Below are positions 51,208-59,089 of a DNA stretch of 64,000 nucleotides, one piece after another; the stretch's first letter is position 1; every line of letters starts with the position of its first letter. The stretch is taken from contig NZ_CP125655.1 in assembly GCF_030053835.1 (NCBI RefSeq), forward strand, positions 2,790,001 to 2,854,000, in the 5' to 3' direction. The notes under the pieces are model-generated. The model had not been told where the DNA came from and searched no databases. It saw only the letters and a program-made list of their open reading frames with translations. A program made the position numbers and the translations under genes. This DNA is from Cellulomonas sp. ES6 (GTDB lineage Bacteria > Actinomycetota > Actinomycetes > Actinomycetales > Cellulomonadaceae).

Positions 51208-52133
51208 GCCACGGCCACGACCACGCGCCCGCGGGCGCCGGCGCGCCGGCCGACCACCGGCGGCGGCTCGCGATCGCCTTCGGCCTGACGTCCACCGTCC
51301 TGCTCGCCCAGGCGGTCGGCGCGGTGCTCACCGGCAGCCTCGCGCTGCTCGTGGACACCGCGCACATGCTCACCGACGCCGCCGGCCTGGCGATGGCGCT
51401 GGGCGCCGCGCACCTGTCCCTGAAGCCGGCGACCTCGCGGCGGACCTGGGGCTACCGGCGCGCCGAGGTGCTCGGCGCGCTCGCGCAGTCCGCGGTGCTG
51501 CTGGCCGTCGGCGGGTACGTGCTGATCGAGGGGATCCGGCGGCTGTTCGAGCCCCCGGAGGTGCCGTCGACCGAGCTCATCGTGTTCGGCGTCATCGGCC
51601 TGGTGGCGAACGTAATCGCGATCGCGGTGCTGGCGGGCGAGCGGAAGGCGAACTTCAACCTCCGCGCGGCGTTCCTGGAGGTGCTGAACGACGCGCTCGG
51701 CTCGGTCGGCGTGATCGTCGCGGCGATCGTCATCGCCACCACCGGCTGGTACCAGGCCGACGCCGTCGCCGGCCTCCTGATCGGCGCGCTGATCGTCCCG
51801 CGCGCCATCCGGCTGCTGCGCGAGACCAGCGCGGTCCTGCTGGAGTCCACCCCGCCCGGCCTCGACCTGGACGCGGTGCGCGAGCACCTGCTCGGCGTCG
51901 AGCACGTGCGCGCCGTGCACGACCTGCACGCGACCCTCGTCGCGACCGGCCTGCCGGTGCTCACCGCGCACATCACGGTCGACGACGAGTGCTTCGCAGA
52001 CGGGCACACCGCCCGCATCCTCGACCAGCTCCAGTCGTGCCTGGCCACGCACTTCCCGATCTCGGTCGAGCACTCGACGTTCCAGATCGAGCCCGCCTCT
52101 CACCGCACGCACGAGCACCTGGGGCACGCATGA
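51204..52133 (+). CDS. CDF-family divalent cation exporter
   Basis: The 309-residue protein has a His-rich start (MSHGHDHAPAG), six membrane segments and a cytoplasmic C-terminal domain. The first metal site is intact (DTAHMLTDAAG, HxxxD). The second, normally HxxxD in TM5, reads EVLNDALGS, with Glu for His. Zn or Cd export is likely from the ArsR-type partner; the Glu may shift preference. Confidence 0.9.
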   Translation: MSHGHDHAPAGAGAPADHRRRLAIAFGLTSTVLLAQAVGAVLTGSLALLVDTAHMLTDAAGLAMALGAAHLSLKPATSRRTWGYRRAEVLGALAQSAVLLAVGGYVLIEGIRRLFEPPEVPSTELIVFGVIGLVANVIAIAVLAGERKANFNLRAAFLEVLNDALGSVGVIVAAIVIATTGWYQADAVAGLLIGALIVPRAIRLLRETSAVLLESTPPGLDLDAVREHLLGVEHVRAVHDLHATLVATGLPVLTAHITVDDECFADGHTARILDQLQSCLATHFPISVEHSTFQIEPASHRTHEHLGHA

Positions 52134-52636
52134 GCCGGCGCGCCGCTACGGCCGTCCCGCCAGTGGCTGTCGCCGCGGCCGCGGGCGCGCTCCAGCTGGC
52201 GGTCACCCGGCGCGCCCGGGCCACGTCCGCCTCGCTCGCCGCGGCCGCACTCCCGGCTGCCGCGGCGGCCTGGCTGCTCGGCGACGCGCTGGTCCGGTTC
52301 CGGCGCGCCGGGACGACCGTCGACCCGGTAGCGCCGACCCGCGCCGACGCCCTCGTGGTCACCGGCGCCAACCGGGTCAGCCGGAACCCGATGTACCTCG
52401 GGATGGCCGCCGCGCTGCTCGCGCACGCCGTGGCCCGGCGGTCGACCGTCGCGCTCGTGCCGGTCGCCGGGTTCGTCGGGGTGCTGACGGCCGGGCAGAT
52501 CGCGGCGGAGGAGGAGGCGCTCGGCGCGCGGTTCGGGGAGCCGTACGCGCGGTACCGCGCCGAGGTGCCGCGCTGGGTCGACGCCCGCTCGGTGCGCGGG
52601 GTCGCCGCGGCCGCCCGCGCGATGAAGATCCGATGA
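52130..52636 (+). CDS. Isoprenylcysteine carboxyl methyltransferase-like membrane protein
   Basis: The 168-residue protein has three to four membrane segments and the ICMT/PEMT pattern VTGANRVSRNPMYLGMAAALLAHA, followed by EEEALGARFGEPYARYRAEVPRWV, the SAM-binding end of the family. The substrate is unknown. It overlaps the CDF stop by 4 nt, and its last codons overlap a CopR-like box. Confidence 0.82.
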   Translation: MSRRAATAVPPVAVAAAAGALQLAVTRRARATSASLAAAALPAAAAAWLLGDALVRFRRAGTTVDPVAPTRADALVVTGANRVSRNPMYLGMAAALLAHAVARRSTVALVPVAGFVGVLTAGQIAAEEEALGARFGEPYARYRAEVPRWVDARSVRGVAAAARAMKIR

Positions 52637-52638
52637 AG
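52623..52638 (+). promoter_or_regulatory. CopR-like box upstream of the two-component system
   Basis: TGAAG-ATCCGA-TGAAG, both halves perfect. It ends 46 nt before the first possible start of the response regulator, indicating autoregulation. Confidence 0.7.
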
Positions 52639-52684
52639 GCGGCGTCGTACCCCGCCTCCCTCGGCGCGGGTCGGGCGCCGGCGC

Positions 52685-53401
52685 GTGCGACGGTGGACCG
52701 TGCCCACTGAGACAGATCGCGTGCGGGTCCTGGTCGTCGAGGACGAGAGCGTGCTCGCCGCGGTCATCGGCGACTACCTGCGCGCCGACGGTTACGACGT
52801 GGCCGTGGTCGGGGACGGTGCCCACGCGCTGGAGGCGGCCCGGTCGACCGCCCCGCACGTGGTCGTCCTCGACCTCGGGCTGCCCACGGTCGACGGCATC
52901 GAGGTCTGCCGGCGGTTGCGGGAGTTCTCCGACGCCTACGTCGTGATGCTCACCGCCCGCGCCGACGAGGCCGAGGTGCTGCAAGGTCTGCGTTCCGGCG
53001 CGGACGACTACATGACCAAGCCGTTCCGGCCGCGCGAGCTCCTCGCGCGAGTCCGCACCCTGCTGCGTCGCGCCCGCACCCCCGGACCGCTGGCGCCGCC
53101 CACCCGCGAGGTCGGCGCACTGACCGTGGACCTGCGCAGTCGCGAGGTCGCCCTCGACGGTTCACCGGTCGACCTGACGCCGACCGAGTTCGACCTGCTG
53201 GCGTGCCTGCTCGAGAACACCGGGACCGCGATGACTCGGCGCGCGCTGATCGAGGCGCTGCGCGGGGAGAACTGGTTCGGCGACGAGAGCCTGATCGACG
53301 TGCACGTGCTGCACCTGCGCCGCAAGCTCGGCGACGACGCCGCCACCCAACGCTTCGTGCGGACCGTGCGCGGCATCGGCTACCAGCTGGGCGACGGGTG
53401 A
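52685..53401 (+). CDS. OmpR/PhoB-family response regulator (CopR/CutR-like)
   Basis: The 238-residue protein has a receiver with VLVVEDES, the phosphorylated Asp in VVVLDLGLPTVDG, MLTARAD and the TKPFRPREL lysine, then a winged helix (LTPTEFDLLACLLENTGTAMTRRALIEAL, RTVRGIGYQL). GTG 52685 or 52700 could start it. It overlaps its kinase by 4 nt. Its surroundings (CopC, CtaG, P-type ATPases) and the nine TGAAG repeats make a copper-responsive CopR role the best inference. Confidence 0.9.
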   Translation: MRRWTVPTETDRVRVLVVEDESVLAAVIGDYLRADGYDVAVVGDGAHALEAARSTAPHVVVLDLGLPTVDGIEVCRRLREFSDAYVVMLTARADEAEVLQGLRSGADDYMTKPFRPRELLARVRTLLRRARTPGPLAPPTREVGALTVDLRSREVALDGSPVDLTPTEFDLLACLLENTGTAMTRRALIEALRGENWFGDESLIDVHVLHLRRKLGDDAATQRFVRTVRGIGYQLGDG

Positions 53402-54537
53402 GCCGCCCGCCCTGGCACCGGTGGGGCGTCGCCCTCCGGCTGAGCGTCGCGCTCTGGGCGGTCATCGTGGTCACCGTCGCGACCGCCGGCGCTGTCGCGT
53501 GGGTGATCGGGCCGGGGATCTTCCACGAGAACCTGCTCCAGCACAACGAGGACGCCTCCGACGACGCGACCGAGCACGCCGAGGCCGCGTTCGGCACGGC
53601 CGGCAGCGTCTCGCTCGCCGCGGCCCTGCTGCTCGCTCTGCTCGTATCGTCGGCCCTGAGCATCTGGATCGCCGGCCGGGTGACCCGCTCCCTGCAGCCG
53701 ATCGTCACCGCGGCCGGGAGTGTCGCCCGCGGGGTGTACGACCGCCGGGTCCCGGTCCCAGGGCTGGGCGCCGAGTTCGACGACGTCGCGACCGCGATGA
53801 ACGCGATGTCCGAACGTCTCGAACACGTCGACGGCACCCGCCGCCGTCTCCTGGCGGACCTGGCGCACGAGATGCGCACACCCCTGGCGACCCTGACCGT
53901 GTACGTCGACTCGATCGAGGACGGGCTGCGCGAGCCCGACGCCAAGACGTTGCAGGTGCTGCGCGACCAGGTGGACCGGCTGAGTCGACTCGCCGAGGAC
54001 GTCTCGGCGGTCTCCCTGGCCGAGGAGCGACGCCTGCCTCTGCGGCTCGCCGACGCCGCCCCGGAGGACCTCGTGCGTGCCGCGGCCGCGGCGGCCAACC
54101 CCGCCTTCGCGGCCAAGGGCGTCTACCTGCAGGTCGACGCCGCGGTCCGCGCCCCGGCCGTGAGCGTCGACCGCGACCGGATCGGGCAGGTTCTGGCCAA
54201 CCTGCTCGACAACGCGCTGCGGCACAGCGACGCCGGGGCCGCTGTCGTCGTACGCGTACGCACCGAGCGCGACGCCGTGGCCATCGCGGTGCACGACACC
54301 GGGGACGGCATCGCCCCGGAACACCTGTCGTACGTGTTCGACCGGTTCTACCGCGCCGACACCGCCCGCGACCGCGATCACGGCGGGTCCGGGATCGGAC
54401 TGACCGTCAGCAGAGCGTTCGCCGAGGCCCACGACGGGTCGCTCGACGCCGTGAGCCCGGGTGCCGGGCAGGGGGCGACGTTCACGCTCCGCCTGCCGAT
54501 CCGGCGGAGCCGGAGCGCCGCAGTCGGCGCCAGATGA
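53398..54537 (+). CDS. Sensor histidine kinase (CopS/CutS-like)
   Basis: The 379-residue kinase has membrane helices at about 12-37 and 70-93 enclosing a small external loop (GPGIFHENLLQHNEDASDDATEHAEAAFG) with three histidines and many acids, a possible metal site. A HAMP domain, H157 in LLADLAHEMRTPLA, and the ATPase boxes NLLDNALRHS, DTGDGI and GGSGIGLTV follow. GTG 53398 overlaps the regulator stop. Its own stop lies inside the next CopR-like box. Confidence 0.92.
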   Translation: MSRPPWHRWGVALRLSVALWAVIVVTVATAGAVAWVIGPGIFHENLLQHNEDASDDATEHAEAAFGTAGSVSLAAALLLALLVSSALSIWIAGRVTRSLQPIVTAAGSVARGVYDRRVPVPGLGAEFDDVATAMNAMSERLEHVDGTRRRLLADLAHEMRTPLATLTVYVDSIEDGLREPDAKTLQVLRDQVDRLSRLAEDVSAVSLAEERRLPLRLADAAPEDLVRAAAAAANPAFAAKGVYLQVDAAVRAPAVSVDRDRIGQVLANLLDNALRHSDAGAAVVVRVRTERDAVAIAVHDTGDGIAPEHLSYVFDRFYRADTARDRDHGGSGIGLTVSRAFAEAHDGSLDAVSPGAGQGATFTLRLPIRRSRSAAVGAR

Positions 54538-54550
54538 AGGAACGCTGAAG
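54535..54550 (+). promoter_or_regulatory. CopR-like box upstream of M23-tlpA-ctaG-copC operon
   Basis: TGAAG-GAACGC-TGAAG, both halves perfect, 81 nt before the M23 peptidase start and overlapping the kinase stop codon. Confidence 0.68.
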
Positions 54551-54630
54551 GCGCGGCTGAGCCCCGGTCGCTCGGCAGCACCCCGACCTACCGTGGTGGC
54601 GCCCTCGAGCCCCACGACAGGAACTCCCGC

Positions 54631-55977
54631 ATGCGTCCCGCCCCCCGTCCCGTCTGCGCCTGGCGCCGCCTGACCGCCACGCTGGTCGCCGCCGCCGTGC
54701 TGGTCGCGCTCGCCCCTGTCACCGGGTCCGCCGACGACCTCGACGATCGCCGCAGGGCCGCGCAGGAACGCGCAGACGCTGCGCAGCAGCGTTCCGAGGA
54801 CCTGCAGGCTTCGGTCGAGGGGCTCTCCACCGAGCTCGCGCAGGCAGTCAGCGACCTCGCGGCCACCGAGGCCCGGCTTCCGGCCGCGCAGGCGGAGCTG
54901 AAGGCTGCGCAGGACGAGCTGGCCGGTGCCGAACGCCGGGCGGCACTGGTCCAGGCCCGGCTCACGGACGCCACCGATCAGCAGGAGCGCATCACCGCCG
55001 AGGTCACCGAGTCCGCCACCCGCGGCGAGGAGGTCCGGGCCAGCGTCGGCCAGCTGGCACGCCAGGCGTACCAGAACGGCGGCGAGGTGTCCCCGCTCGC
55101 GGTGGTCCTGGACGCCCAGGACCTCGAAGACTTCAACCGCCGCTACCAGGCCGCCACCGCCGCTCAACGGGCTCAGTCGGAGATGGTCGACGAGCTCGCG
55201 CAACTGGCGGCGGAATCCCGCCAGGCCGAGGCCCGGCTCGTCGCGGTCACCGACCGCATCGCTGACCTGAAGGTCGAGGCGGACGAAGAGGTCGCCGTCG
55301 CGGATCAGGCCAGAGCAGCAGCGGCCACCCGCGAGCAGGAGATCGAGCAGCTGATCACCGAGCAGCGGGCGTCCCAGCAGAGGTTGGCCGGCATGAAGTC
55401 CCAGGCCGAGGCCGAGCAGGCACAGGTGGAGCGTGAACGCGGCGCGCTCGAGACCGAGCTCGCAGGGATCATCGCCGAGCAGCGCCGGCAGGCCGAGGCC
55501 GCCGCGGCGGCGAACCAGCCCGCAGCGCCCGGTCCCGCCGCTCCGCCGCCACCCTCGACAGGCTCCGGGGCGATCTTCGCCAACCCCACCTCGATCAACC
55601 CGATGTACGTCACGTCGAACTACGGCATGCGGCTGCACCCGATCCTTGGGTACACCCGCCTGCACGCCGGGATCGACCTGCGGACGTACTGCAACACCCC
55701 GCTCTACGCACCCCGCGACGCCACCGTGCAGTGGGCCCAGTGGCGCAACGGGTTCGGCAACCAGGTCATGCTCAACTACGGCACCGTGAACGGGCAGCCC
55801 ATGATGAGCAGCTCCAACCACATGACCCGGTCCACCGTGTCGGCCGGCCAGCAGGTCCGCCAGGGCGACCTCATCGGCTACTCCGGCAACACCGGCCTCT
55901 CGGGGGCGTGCCACCTGCACTTCGAGGTCTACGTCAACGGCTCCACCGTCGACCCGGCACCGTTGCTGGGCAGGTGA
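54631..55977 (+). CDS. Secreted coiled-coil M23 metallopeptidase
   Basis: The 448-residue protein has a signal peptide (LVAAAVLVALAPVTGSA), a long Ala/Glu/Gln-rich coiled coil (about 35-290) and a C-terminal lysostaphin-like M23 domain with HPILGYTRLHAGIDLR (zinc ligands His and Asp) and CHLHFEVYVNG. This is the EnvC/NlpD-like or RipA-activator type layout acting on cell-wall peptides. It overlaps the TlpA-like gene by 4 nt. Confidence 0.9.
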   Translation: MRPAPRPVCAWRRLTATLVAAAVLVALAPVTGSADDLDDRRRAAQERADAAQQRSEDLQASVEGLSTELAQAVSDLAATEARLPAAQAELKAAQDELAGAERRAALVQARLTDATDQQERITAEVTESATRGEEVRASVGQLARQAYQNGGEVSPLAVVLDAQDLEDFNRRYQAATAAQRAQSEMVDELAQLAAESRQAEARLVAVTDRIADLKVEADEEVAVADQARAAAATREQEIEQLITEQRASQQRLAGMKSQAEAEQAQVERERGALETELAGIIAEQRRQAEAAAAANQPAAPGPAAPPPPSTGSGAIFANPTSINPMYVTSNYGMRLHPILGYTRLHAGIDLRTYCNTPLYAPRDATVQWAQWRNGFGNQVMLNYGTVNGQPMMSSSNHMTRSTVSAGQQVRQGDLIGYSGNTGLSGACHLHFEVYVNGSTVDPAPLLGR

Positions 55978-56570
55978 ACGGCGTGCGCGGCACCTGGCGT
56001 GCGGCGGGGCTCGTCGCGACGGTGGTGCTGACCCTTGCCGCCTGCAGCCCGTCGCCGACCACGGGTGCGAGCGTCCCCGACCAGGGGTACGTCTCCGGCG
56101 ACGGCAGCGTCCAGACGTGGGAGCTCGACGAGCGCGGCGAGCCCGTGTCCGTCGCCGGCACGACCTACCAAGGCGACTCGGTCGACACCGCGGACTGGAT
56201 CGGCGACGTCGTCGTGCTCAACACCTGGTATGCCGCATGCCCCCCGTGCCGCGCTGAGGCGCCCACCCTCGCCGCGCTCGCTCGAGATCGGGCGGACGAG
56301 GGAGTACGGCTGCTGGGGATCAACGTCGAAGACGCCGCCGGAGCGGCACTGGCGTTCGAGCACACCTTCGACATCCCATACCCCTCGATCGACGACTCGG
56401 CCGGCACGGCGGTGAGCGCACTGTCGGGCACTGTCCCCTTGCAGGCCGTCCCGACCACCGTCGTCCTCGACCGCCAGGGACGAGTCGCCGCCCGCATCGT
56501 CGGGCTCGCGGAGGACTCCACCCTCGACGCCGTGGTCGCTGACGTCCTCGACGAGGCCGGTGGGCCGTGA
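55974..56570 (+). CDS. TlpA/ResA-like lipoprotein thioredoxin
   Basis: From GTG 55974 the 198-residue protein has a lipobox (LTLAAC), then a thioredoxin fold with CPPC in NTWYAACPPCRAEAP and cis-proline AVPTTVVLD. It probably reduces cytochrome c or copper-site cysteines outside the membrane with electrons from CcdA. CtaG follows immediately. Confidence 0.9.
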   Translation: MNGVRGTWRAAGLVATVVLTLAACSPSPTTGASVPDQGYVSGDGSVQTWELDERGEPVSVAGTTYQGDSVDTADWIGDVVVLNTWYAACPPCRAEAPTLAALARDRADEGVRLLGINVEDAAGAALAFEHTFDIPYPSIDDSAGTAVSALSGTVPLQAVPTTVVLDRQGRVAARIVGLAEDSTLDAVVADVLDEAGGP

Positions 56571-56589
56571 ACGCGACAGGCGACGCGTG

Positions 56590-57558
56590 ATGCTCGGTGC
56601 GGACTTCTCGGGCCCGGCCCTGATCCCGACCGCGCCCCCGAGCCTGGCGACCTACCTCGCGCCGTGGATCCAGCCGATCCCGGTGCTTCCGACGGTCGCC
56701 GTCCTGCTCGGCGCCACCTATCTACTGGGCGTCGCCCGGCGTCACCGGCGGGGCCGGCGATGGCCGGTCAGCCGGACGCTGGCGTTCCTGAGCGGATGCG
56801 TCGTGCTGCTGATCGTCACCGGGGCCGGAGTCGAGGGGTACGGCTACGAGATGTTCTCCGTGTTCATGTTCCAGCAGCTCACGCTCATGATGTTCGTCGC
56901 TCCCCTGCTGGTGCTCGGCCGCCCCGGCACCCTGTTGCTGCACACGGCCCCGCACCGAGGACCGGGGCGGGTGCTCCTGGTCGGGGCGCGCCACGCGCTG
57001 CGGTCACCGGTCGCGGCCGCAGCACTGCACCCGGCCGTCACTGTGCCGCTGTTCTTGCTCGCGTTCTACGGCCTGTACCTGACCGACGCCGCAGGGGTGG
57101 TCCTGTCCTCGTGGACCGGGCACACCGCGATCGAGGTCGCCCTGCTCGTGGCGGGCGTGCTGTTCGCGGCACCCGTGCTCTCGCGCGACCCGCTGCCGAG
57201 ACGTCAGGGGCACGCGGGTCGCGCGCTGGATGTGGCCGTCGAGATGCCGTTGCACGCGTTCTTCGGCGTCGTCCTCATGATGGCGACCACCCCCGTCGTG
57301 TCCGCGTTCGCGCATCCGCCCGCGGGCTGGGAGGTCGACCTGGTCGGCGACCAGCAGACCGCCGGAGCCCTGGCCTGGTCCTACGGCGAGCTGCCGACCC
57401 TCATCGTGCTGCTGATCGTGCTGTCCCGCTGGCACCGCGAGGAGACGGTCAGCACCGCCCTGCGCGACCGCCGCGCCGACCGGGACGGCGATGCCGAGCT
57501 CGACGCCTACAACGCCTACCTGGCCGGGCTCGCCGACCGCGACCGCCGCACCACCTGA
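56590..57558 (+). CDS. CtaG/Caa3-type cytochrome oxidase assembly membrane protein
   Basis: The 322-residue protein has seven membrane segments with the Caa3_CtaG features FMFQQLTLMMFVAPLLVLGRP, HTAPHRGPGR and EMPLHAFFGVVLMM; histidines and methionines suggest copper handling. ATG 56590 or GTG 56587/56560 may start it. It sits between a TlpA-like reductase and CopC, consistent with copper delivery to cytochrome oxidase. Confidence 0.85.
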   Translation: MLGADFSGPALIPTAPPSLATYLAPWIQPIPVLPTVAVLLGATYLLGVARRHRRGRRWPVSRTLAFLSGCVVLLIVTGAGVEGYGYEMFSVFMFQQLTLMMFVAPLLVLGRPGTLLLHTAPHRGPGRVLLVGARHALRSPVAAAALHPAVTVPLFLLAFYGLYLTDAAGVVLSSWTGHTAIEVALLVAGVLFAAPVLSRDPLPRRQGHAGRALDVAVEMPLHAFFGVVLMMATTPVVSAFAHPPAGWEVDLVGDQQTAGALAWSYGELPTLIVLLIVLSRWHREETVSTALRDRRADRDGDAELDAYNAYLAGLADRDRRTT

Positions 57559-57629
57559 CGCCACCCGTCCCGACGGGTCTCCGTTCCGAACCACGTCCAC
57601 CAGCACCCGCACCACCCGAGAGGTCCGAC

Positions 57630-58310
57630 ATGCCCCACGCCCCCACGCCCGCGCCGAGCCGGCGCCGGTCCCCGCTGCACCGCCTGGTCCTGGTCCCCCT
57701 GCTGGCCGTCGGTGCGCTGGCCGTGTCCGTGGCCCCGGCTTCGGCGCACTCCGGCATGACCGGGTCGGACCCCGCGGACGGCGCCACCGTCGACGTCGCG
57801 CCCGACACGGTCACCCTGACCTTCAACGAGCCCCCGCAGGCACTCGGCACGGAGGTCGCGGTCGTCGGCCCCGACGGGACGACCGTGAGCGAGGGGGCCA
57901 CGACGGTCGCCGACACCACCGTCACCCAGCCCCTCGCCGCGACACGGCCGGCCGGCTCCTACGTCATCCAGTGGCGGGTGACGTCCGCGGACGGCCACCC
58001 GCTGTCCGGCGAGCTCACGTTCACGGCCGCGTCCGACACCGGGACGGCGGAGTCGGCCGGTGGGTCGACCCACCCGGAGCCGGAGCCGACCGAGGAGACC
58101 ACCGCTCCGAGCACCGAAGAGACCGTCGACTCGGCCGCGGCGCCGGGCGAGTCCCAGGAGGAGCAGGTCACGTGGCAGTGGGGACCGACGTCGATCGGGG
58201 TGCTCATCGCGATCGCCGCAGCGGTCGGCGCGCTCGTCGTCGTGGCTCTGCGTCTGCGGCGGCGGAACCTCGGGGCGTCGAACGACCAGCACGAGCACCG
58301 CGAGCCGTGA
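57630..58310 (+). CDS. copC: CopC copper-binding protein with C-terminal membrane anchor
   Basis: The 226-residue protein has a signal peptide ending ASA, so the mature N-terminus begins HSGMTGSDPADG, the Cu(II)-ligand histidine of CopC. DGHPLSGELTF supplies the second ligand region. A Glu/Thr linker and a C-terminal membrane helix with a basic tail follow. CopD is not present; CtaG upstream may take its place. Confidence 0.92.
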   Translation: MPHAPTPAPSRRRSPLHRLVLVPLLAVGALAVSVAPASAHSGMTGSDPADGATVDVAPDTVTLTFNEPPQALGTEVAVVGPDGTTVSEGATTVADTTVTQPLAATRPAGSYVIQWRVTSADGHPLSGELTFTAASDTGTAESAGGSTHPEPEPTEETTAPSTEETVDSAAAPGESQEEQVTWQWGPTSIGVLIAIAAAVGALVVVALRLRRRNLGASNDQHEHREP

Positions 58311-58322
58311 CCTCGAGCCCGG

Positions 58323-58338
58323 CTTAGCCGGATCTTCA
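58323..58338 (-). promoter_or_regulatory. CopR-like box upstream of fliL-like gene
   Basis: On the minus strand TGAAG-ATCCGG-CTAAG: first half perfect, second with two mismatches. It lies 84 nt before the FliL-like start. Confidence 0.4.
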
Positions 58339-58421
58339 TCAGCCGGCCCCTCACCGAGAGCCGCACGCCGGACGATCCAGTCGCTGCACAGCACCAGGTG
58401 CGAAGCAGCGAGGAGGGGCGG

Positions 58422-58913
58422 ATGCCCGAACAACGGATCATCGGGTCCAGCAGCAAGATCGGCGGCCAGCGCTCGTCGTCGACCCACACAGAGCCGGAGC
58501 CCACGCCTGCACCGAAGAAGCGAGGCAGGCGCGGGCTGGTGGTCGTCGCAGCACTCGTCGTCGCGGCCGGGGCCGGCTGGTTCCTGCTCCGGCCCGGTGC
58601 AGCATCGGAGACCGAGCCCACGGAGGTCGAGCTCGGCACCGTCCAGGCGGTCGAACCGATCAGCATCAACCTGGCGGGCGGTCGCTACCTGCGTCTCGGG
58701 CTCGGACTGCAGCTGACCGCCGAGGTTCCCGAGGACGTGGACACCGTCAAGGCGCTCGACCTCGCGATCGCGCTGTTCTCCCAGAGGCCCGTCGAGGAGA
58801 TCAGAACGGCCGAAGGCCGGGACGCCCTCAAGCGCGAGCTCGCCGCCCAGCTGACCGAGGTGTACGAGGGAGAGGTCGTCGACGTCTACTTCAGCAACTT
58901 CGTCTACCAGTAA
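58422..58913 (+). CDS. FliL-like single-pass membrane protein
   Basis: The 163-residue protein (ATG 58422, RBS GAGGAGGGG) has a polar N-terminus, one membrane helix (GLVVVAALVVAAGAGWFLL) and a FliL-type domain: VEPISINLAGGRYLRLGLGLQL, then ALDLAIALFSQRP and a C-terminal VVDVYFSNFVYQ. FliL normally supports the flagellar stator, but no flagellar gene is in the window. It belongs structurally to the FliL/stomatin-like group and may have another role in the envelope. Confidence 0.82.
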   Translation: MPEQRIIGSSSKIGGQRSSSTHTEPEPTPAPKKRGRRGLVVVAALVVAAGAGWFLLRPGAASETEPTEVELGTVQAVEPISINLAGGRYLRLGLGLQLTAEVPEDVDTVKALDLAIALFSQRPVEEIRTAEGRDALKRELAAQLTEVYEGEVVDVYFSNFVYQ

Positions 58914-58938
58914 CCATGGAAGGCGCCCGGCCCCGGTT

Positions 58939-58954
58939 CTTCATCGAACCTCAA
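58939..58954 (-). promoter_or_regulatory. CopR-like box upstream of lnt
   Basis: On the minus strand TTGAG-GTTCGA-TGAAG, nearly the same as the dsbA-like site. It lies about 136 nt before the lnt start. Confidence 0.5.
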
Positions 58955-59089
58955 CCGGCCGCAGCCGAGCTCGGTGTCCCGGGCGCCTACGTTGGAAGCA
59001 CCCCGCGGCGGTCCTCTCGATGGATCCGAGCTCTCGGCCGCCGCGGGGACCACCGCACCCCCCCCTCGACCGCAGGAGCCGCGCCGGAC

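Noticed and set aside
53380..55920. An 846-codon minus-strand open frame
   Set aside because: It spans the kinase and M23 peptidase in antisense, with no domain signature; both plus-strand genes are well supported.
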